From the NCBI GenBank assembly GCA_947074275.1, contig CAMTPA010000005.1, forward strand, positions 1 to 56,569: 56,569 nucleotides of DNA, read 5' to 3'. Each line of letters starts with the position of its first letter. Positions within the stretch are counted from its first letter, which is position 1. The DNA is from an uncultured Bacteroides sp. (GTDB taxonomy: Bacteria > Bacteroidota > Bacteroidia > Bacteroidales > Bacteroidaceae). Position numbers and translations under genes: made by a program. Below the pieces are notes generated by a model, which made no database searches, was not told the origin of the DNA, and saw only the letters and a program-made list of their open reading frames with translations. Shown in pieces: positions 51,752 to 56,569 of this stretch.

Positions 51752-52678
51752 ATGATAAACGAAATAAATAAAAAAGATTTGCAGGCAAGCTTGAAGTCAG
51801 CCGATACCGAAGAGTGGATTGATTTGCTATTTTATCGTCCTATTGGTTATCGTTGGGCTTTGTTTTTTGAAAAGATAGGTGTTTCTCCCAATGCGGTTAC
51901 AATAGCTTCTATATTCTTGGGAGTAGGTGCGGGTGCTTTATTCTATTTCAATGATTTACTTTTAAATATGGTAGGTATGTGCCTTTTGATTTGGGCAAAT
52001 ATGTATGATAGTGCAGATGGACAATTGGCGCGTTTAACTGGGCAAAAGTCAGAAGTTGGTAGAATGTTGGATGGACTTTGTGGTGATCTTTGGTTTTTTT
52101 CCATTTATTTTTCAATTTGTTTAAGACTAACAACCGAGTGGTCTATCTATATTTGGATCTTGGCTCTTATAGCTGGTTTTTTTCATAGTAAACAAGCAGC
52201 AATGGCAGATTACTATCGTAATATTCATCTCTTCTTTTTGAAAGGTGAATCTGGAAGTGAACTCGACAACTCGGTTCAACAAAAGAAGATTTATGAATCG
52301 TTATCTTGGCGACAGAATGGATTTAGAAAATTATTTCTTTGGTTTTATGTAAGATATACAAAATCACAAGAAGCATTATCACCAGCATTTCAACAGTTTT
52401 TTTGCTTGCTAAAGAAACAATATGGGCAGCAGATTCCATCGTTTATTAAAAATGAATTTCGCAATGGAAGCCTTCCTTTGATGAAATATACCAATATTCT
52501 TTCTTTCAATACTCGCGTGATTGTGTTGTTTATCTCATTGATTATAGATATGCCTTGGATTTATTTTGTATTTGAACTGACAGTTTTAAATGCTTTATTA
52601 ATTTATATGGTAGTAAAACACGAGAACTTGAGTCGTAAGCTCTACAATAGTTTGCTGAAAAAACAAATCAATGAGTAG
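51752..52678 (+). CDS. CDP-alcohol phosphatidyltransferase (probable phosphatidylinositol-phosphate synthase)
   Basis: Integral membrane enzyme, 308 aa. The class motif lies in the N-terminal third: D86-xx-D89-G-xx-A-R94, then eight residues, G103-xxx-D107. The usual last Asp should be at 111, but that is Gly and Asp is at 112, so the final spacing is D(x)4D rather than D(x)3D. The rest has further hydrophobic helices and a soluble middle stretch (about 165-230). In context it should join CDP-diacylglycerol (or CDP-inositol) with inositol phosphate to make the phosphoinositol lipid. It abuts the ATP-grasp gene and overlaps the next gene by 8 bp. Confidence 0.85.
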   Translation: MINEINKKDLQASLKSADTEEWIDLLFYRPIGYRWALFFEKIGVSPNAVTIASIFLGVGAGALFYFNDLLLNMVGMCLLIWANMYDSADGQLARLTGQKSEVGRMLDGLCGDLWFFSIYFSICLRLTTEWSIYIWILALIAGFFHSKQAAMADYYRNIHLFFLKGESGSELDNSVQQKKIYESLSWRQNGFRKLFLWFYVRYTKSQEALSPAFQQFFCLLKKQYGQQIPSFIKNEFRNGSLPLMKYTNILSFNTRVIVLFISLIIDMPWIYFVFELTVLNALLIYMVVKHENLSRKLYNSLLKKQINE

Positions 52679-53678
52679 TAAAAGTAATCGTTTTCGTAAT
52701 CTATTTCTTGGTTTTGGCATAATATCCGTTATTGTTATGCTTTTTACGTTTGATGTTTCGTATCAAGAAATTTATGACAATTTGCAAAGAGCAGGTTATT
52801 ATTTACCATTAATATTATTTCTCTGGCTTTTCATATACCTCATAAACACGGTTTCGTGGTGGATTATTCTTCGTAGTGGGGGAGATACTGGCAGTCTAAA
52901 GTTTTTCAAGTTATTCAAATATACAGTTTCGGGTTTTGCTATTAATTACGTAACACCAGTTGGGCTGATGGGTGGAGAACCTTATCGAATAATGGAACTT
53001 ACTCCTTATGTTGGAGTGGAAAGAGCCACATCATCTGTTGTTTTGTATGTGATGATGCACATTTTTTCTCATTTTGTTTTTTGGCTGAGTGCAGTTGGTG
53101 TTTATATTTGCATATACCGTGTTAGTTGGGAGATGGGATTAATACTATCATTAATATCATTGTTATGTCTTTTCCTGACATTTGTGTTTATGAAGGGATA
53201 TAAGAATGGAATGGCGGTAGCTTGTGTCAATATTGGTAGTCACATTCCTTTTCTAAAGAAATATGCTATTCAATTTTCTGAGAAGAATAGAGAAAAACTT
53301 CAAAATATTGATCAACAAATAGCCTTGCTTCATAAGCAAAAAAAACACACCTTCTATGCGTCTCTTGCTTTAGAATATGTTGCGCGTATTGTTGGTTGTC
53401 TCGAAATATGGCTGATATTGAATGTACTGACTACCAATGTTAGCTTTATGAATTGCGTGCTTGTAGTAGCTTTTTCTTCGTTGCTTGCCAATATTCTTTT
53501 TTTTCTACCGATGCAATTAGGTGGTAGAGAAGGTGGTTTTGCTTTGGCCGTAGCAGGACTTTCATTGTCGGGCGCTTTTGGTGTTTATGCAGCTCTTATT
53601 ACGCGAGTTCGCGAACTATTTTGGATTGTAGTAGGTTTGATTTTAGTGAAGTTTGGTAATAAAAAGAAAAATGATTGA
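52671..53678 (+). CDS. Flippase-like integral membrane protein (LPG_synthase_TM / UPF0104)
   Basis: Membrane protein, 335 aa, with about eight helices of the lysylphosphatidylglycerol-synthase transmembrane (flippase) family. Typical segments: INTVSWWIILRSGG, GFAINYVTPVGLMGGEPYR and FFLPMQLGGREGGFALAV near the C-terminus. There is no aminoacyl transferase domain, so it likely moves or helps assemble a lipid rather than aminoacylate it. In this operon the natural candidate is the inositol lipid. Both neighbours overlap it by 8 bp (52671-52678 and 53671-53678). Confidence 0.82.
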   Translation: MSSKSNRFRNLFLGFGIISVIVMLFTFDVSYQEIYDNLQRAGYYLPLILFLWLFIYLINTVSWWIILRSGGDTGSLKFFKLFKYTVSGFAINYVTPVGLMGGEPYRIMELTPYVGVERATSSVVLYVMMHIFSHFVFWLSAVGVYICIYRVSWEMGLILSLISLLCLFLTFVFMKGYKNGMAVACVNIGSHIPFLKKYAIQFSEKNREKLQNIDQQIALLHKQKKHTFYASLALEYVARIVGCLEIWLILNVLTTNVSFMNCVLVVAFSSLLANILFFLPMQLGGREGGFALAVAGLSLSGAFGVYAALITRVRELFWIVVGLILVKFGNKKKND

Positions 53679-54375
53679 TAAACAAAAAATAAAAGCCGTT
53701 GCTTTCGATTTTGGTGGAACGCTTGATTCTCCATTCTTGCATTGGATGGATATATACATTAAGTTGTATAATGAAGAGTTTGATTTAGGATTGACAAAAG
53801 AAAATTTTAGAGAGATTTATGTACAAACAGAGCGTATGATTGATAACGAAAAGATGATAGAACCGAATTTCTCTCTTTTTGATACACAATATTGTAAAGC
53901 CTCCTGTCATTTTAAGGGTTTTGCTATGAATGGATTGACTGAAGATAATACAAAAGAATTAATAAATCGCGCAGCAACCATCATCACTACCTATTCAACC
54001 AGTTATGTTCGTGAGGCCGATATAATATTGAATAACTTACGCGCCAAGTACCAACTATTTCTTGTGTCCAATTATTACGGAAATCTTAAAAAAGTAATCT
54101 CCGATTTAGGCATAGATAACTATTTTATTTCATTAACCGATTCAACTGTCGAAAACATTCGTAAGCCTAATCCAGAATTATGGAAATTGGCAATTGAACG
54201 CTGTGGCTATATGCCTGAAGAAGTCTTGATTGTGGGTGATTCGATGAAAAATGATATTCTCCCGGGGTTGGAGTTGGGATGTCAAGTAATACAAGGAGTA
54301 CCAGCTCTACAAACAAGCTATGATAAAACAATAACTCAAATTACCTCTCTTAAAGAGCTTATTACTTTGTTGTGA
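53671..54375 (+). CDS. HAD superfamily hydrolase of the inositol operon
   Basis: HAD-like phosphatase, 234 aa. Motif I is FDFGGTLDS with nucleophile Asp13, but the +2 acid/base Asp is Gly15, as in the FDxGG subgroup; motif II is in FLVSNYYGN, motif III Lys in IRKPNPELW, motif IV in VGDSMKNDILPG. It may dephosphorylate the phosphatidylinositol phosphate or a soluble inositol phosphate, taking the place of the PgpA-type phosphatase I recall in the Bacteroides locus. The frame opens at 53653; the ATG at 53671 is chosen because it overlaps the previous stop by 8 bp and leads straight into the family N-terminus. Last gene of the operon. Confidence 0.82.
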   Translation: MIDKQKIKAVAFDFGGTLDSPFLHWMDIYIKLYNEEFDLGLTKENFREIYVQTERMIDNEKMIEPNFSLFDTQYCKASCHFKGFAMNGLTEDNTKELINRAATIITTYSTSYVREADIILNNLRAKYQLFLVSNYYGNLKKVISDLGIDNYFISLTDSTVENIRKPNPELWKLAIERCGYMPEEVLIVGDSMKNDILPGLELGCQVIQGVPALQTSYDKTITQITSLKELITLL

Positions 54376-54403
54376 ATTAGAGTTGATTTCTTTAAGTAGT
54401 ATT

Positions 54404-56398
54404 CTATATTTTAACTTCTTTTGTTAACTCTTTTCGTGTGCCTGTGATGTATCGAATTTCTCCATCGGTTGGTATAGCTGTCATCGAACACAAATACCAT
54501 TTCCATCCGTAACCTGTGTTCATTCTAAAGGTTACTGTTGTTTTGTCCATTAATTTAGTTTGAATTTTCATCATAGCATCGGGTAAAATAGTACGGTCTT
54601 CAGGATGTGTGAATGCCAGATATTCGCTCATGGTCATATTGCCATTATTGAGTGTAGAGGCGTGCAAGATATTAAACTCTTGTTTTTCGCTATCGTATTT
54701 CCAAGCCGACATATCTCCTGCTTCCAAAGCCAATTGCATATTGTATTGTAATTCAAAGATTTGTTGTTGGAATAGTTTTATTTCGGATAAATCCTTGATA
54801 ATTCCGTAGATAGCTATGGGGTTATATTCATTGTCGTATTTAATTGATGAGCTAATTTCATAAGGTTTAAATTCATTGTCATTGAAGATTTTTAATCTGA
54901 AAATTAGAATGTTGTTGTTCATTGTATTTCCCAGTTGAACAGAAATCATCTGATTGTCAAAAGCTTTTTTATCGGCTGGATGTACGCAGTTATTGATTTC
55001 CGTTTCAGATAGTATCATTTTGTTTTGATGCGCATCTGTCAAGTTCAAGTGATTGGTTTTTAAATTGAATGACCAGCGTATTAGATTGGCAGAACGCAGC
55101 GCTAAATCGAAACTCTGTATCATTTCTTTTTGTTCGTTCATCTTCTCTTGTCTTTCTGTTTCATCTTTTCTTGAGAAAATGAATCGATACACCTTTCCGT
55201 TATACTCTTTTTTAATAGGTTTTAATACATATTCATAATAGAAATATTTCTTTTCTTGCGGACGAAACACGCGTAAATGTGCAGTCATTATATCACTTTT
55301 TCCATCGAGAAATTGTACATATTCATTGTAATATTGCTTTTTGTCATTCAAGTGAATATATTGCAATAGCTCATCAAATCTTTTATCTTCACGTTTAAAT
55401 GTCTCATTTTCTAATGTGTATAGAGCTTTTTGATGATCATCATACATAAAAATCTCTACCTTATTATTGCGCATTAGTAGATTTATAGAATCATTTAATT
55501 CGACTATATGGTTGTATGCTGTTTTGCTTTTTTCTGTCGCCTTGTTTACCAATCGTTTTAAAATAAAAATAGCAGCAAACAGTATTATTAGTAATATGCT
55601 GATACCTCCTATTATCCAATATACATACCAGTTGGTGTTTTTTTCATATTTTACTCCAAACCATTTATTGTAAATAGATTCGTAAGTATTATTGGTCATC
55701 ATCTTTCCCAATGTGGTGTTAATCGCATTTATTAATTCCTCATTTTTCGAAGCATAAGAGACTTCAAGCGGAGGAAGTTTTGACATATAGGTTGTAATGT
55801 TGTTGGCTATCTTTTGTTTTGTATAAATATTCGAAATGATTTCATCGCAAATCAAATAATCTCCCTGTCCTTCAGAAAGCAACCGTATGCCTGTCGAAAT
55901 CTCGTTGACATAAATGATACGCTTGAAGTTGCATTCGCCAAATTTGATTATTGCAGCGTGCGTTGGTGAACCTCTTTGAACAATGATTTCCTTGTCATAT
56001 AAATCGTTTGTGTCATTGTATATAATAGAATCACGAGAAAGAACGCTATAAGGGAGGCGGGCATAAGGATTTGAAAAATAAACAGGTTTATCTGATGGCG
56101 TATAGGTGCACGACATAACTAAATCGCAATCATTGAGCACTGTATATAAGTCTGCGATATTTGTATTATAATTGTTCTTACTGTCAAATTTTATAATCTC
56201 ATAAGGCTGCTTCATTTCATTCATAATGGTTTTAATCAATTCGTAAGAGAAACCAGTGGGTTTATTGCTGCCATCGATATAACCATAAGGAGCCTCGTCT
56301 ATGAAACTAATAATTTTGATAACCTTATCAGCTTGCTCTTGTGCATTAGCGCAAAGGGATAAGAATGAAATAATGATATATGAAATAAAAAATCTCAT
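54404..56398 (-). CDS. Membrane PAS sensor with SBP_bac_3 domain, no kinase domain
   Basis: Protein of 664 aa from the ATG at 56398 (an in-frame ATG at 56425 adds 9 residues). Signal peptide (about 1-20, ending ANA), a periplasmic solute-binding-protein family 3 domain (about 25-250: IISFIDEAPYGYIDGSNKPTG, VMSCTYTPSDKPVYFSNPY), one membrane helix at about 258-280, then three PAS-like domains (about 300-410, 420-535, 545-655) and a stop directly after TGTRKELTKEVKI. In related hybrid sensors this is where HisKA, HATPase and receiver domains begin; none follows in any frame before the convergent HAD gene 28 bp away. So it is a sensor without visible output, either a true partner protein or a truncated kinase. 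Confidence 0.82.
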   Translation of the reverse strand: MRFFISYIIISFLSLCANAQEQADKVIKIISFIDEAPYGYIDGSNKPTGFSYELIKTIMNEMKQPYEIIKFDSKNNYNTNIADLYTVLNDCDLVMSCTYTPSDKPVYFSNPYARLPYSVLSRDSIIYNDTNDLYDKEIIVQRGSPTHAAIIKFGECNFKRIIYVNEISTGIRLLSEGQGDYLICDEIISNIYTKQKIANNITTYMSKLPPLEVSYASKNEELINAINTTLGKMMTNNTYESIYNKWFGVKYEKNTNWYVYWIIGGISILLIILFAAIFILKRLVNKATEKSKTAYNHIVELNDSINLLMRNNKVEIFMYDDHQKALYTLENETFKREDKRFDELLQYIHLNDKKQYYNEYVQFLDGKSDIMTAHLRVFRPQEKKYFYYEYVLKPIKKEYNGKVYRFIFSRKDETERQEKMNEQKEMIQSFDLALRSANLIRWSFNLKTNHLNLTDAHQNKMILSETEINNCVHPADKKAFDNQMISVQLGNTMNNNILIFRLKIFNDNEFKPYEISSSIKYDNEYNPIAIYGIIKDLSEIKLFQQQIFELQYNMQLALEAGDMSAWKYDSEKQEFNILHASTLNNGNMTMSEYLAFTHPEDRTILPDAMMKIQTKLMDKTTVTFRMNTGYGWKWYLCSMTAIPTDGEIRYITGTRKELTKEVKI

Positions 56399-56569
56399 TT
56401 GTTGAAACCGTTTTGTGTGAAACATTTTGTTATTGTTTCCTTGATTGTATAAGACATTAATGTATTATAACGTCTTTCTTTGCATTTTTGTTCAAAAGAT
56501 ATTCGAATAAAAACTGCAGAATTCAATTTGCAAATGCAACTGAATTCAGGTTTATAATTTGCTTAAATT
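56399..56569. other. Right-end upstream region
   Basis: AT-rich sequence upstream of the PAS sensor gene up to the window end. No gene and no clear TAnnTTTG box in the right orientation were found. Confidence 0.4.

Overview
The window looks like chromosomal DNA of an anaerobic or facultative member of Bacteroidales (phylum Bacteroidota). The base composition is AT-rich, many genes are preceded by the Bacteroidota -7 box TAnnTTTG instead of a TATAAT box, Shine-Dalgarno sequences are scarce, and lineage-typical genes recur (BioB-BioA fusion, DUF4421, DUF5715, myo-inositol lipid genes, a C69 dipeptidase, a TPM/LemA pair). A pectate lyase with what looks like a type IX secretion (T9SS) C-terminal sorting tail argues against a plain Bacteroides and fits Dysgonomonadaceae, Paludibacteraceae or Porphyromonadaceae-like relatives; I cannot fix the genus. 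Bases 1-47 are not genomic: they are an Illumina library adapter with an 8-base index, so the left end is an assembly artefact. No phage, insertion sequence, plasmid gene or CRISPR array was seen.

Layout. 264-1589: PepSY membrane protein. 2011-7737 (minus): biotin operon bioBA-bioF-bioG-bioC-bioD, with BioB and BioA fused and a 60-residue N-terminal extension. 7858-14714 (plus): GH3 lipoprotein, sbcD-sbcC, DyP peroxidase. 14778-16789 (minus): DUF4421 protein and an alpha/beta hydrolase. 17066-19083 (plus): hexuronate pair (SDR reductase, UxuA). 19168-25209 (minus): seven-gene directon phoH-like, purC, ubiE/menG, aroE, membrane hydrolase, TPM protein, lemA. 25300-25971 (minus): M15-like lipoprotein. 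26093-27760 (plus): truA and an EamA transporter. 28291-31640 (plus): lutABC plus an acetate/succinate-type channel, a lactate-use operon. 31731-32225 (minus): small protein and tRNA-Thr(TGT). 32371-39123: thioredoxin-like lipoprotein, methyltransferase, M23 peptidase, C69 dipeptidase, phosphohexomutase. 39668-42771 (minus): nucleoside hydrolase, a degenerate flavoprotein, cytidine deaminase. 42889-45633: glucosaminidase with LysM repeats, then the pectate lyase. 46048-56425: a sensor kinase, a six-gene inositol-phosphate/lipid operon, and a kinase-less PAS sensor.

The most interesting block is 48885-54375: myo-inositol-1-phosphate synthase, a sugar-nucleotidyltransferase-like protein, an uncharacterised ATP-grasp enzyme, a CDP-alcohol phosphatidyltransferase, a flippase-like membrane protein and a HAD hydrolase, all touching or overlapping. 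The first and fourth enzymes are what inositol phospholipid synthesis needs; the ATP-grasp, nucleotidyltransferase and flippase-like genes suggest the lipid head group is further modified and moved across the membrane. Two periplasmic-sensing proteins flank the operon.

Two copies of an intergenic mosaic repeat (about 1705-1896 and 27906-28140) combine a 22-bp-period array of GAAAC-N4-GTTTC hairpins with a 110-bp block that is inverted between the copies. Promoter, terminator and start calls come from reading the sequence by eye; no searches were run.
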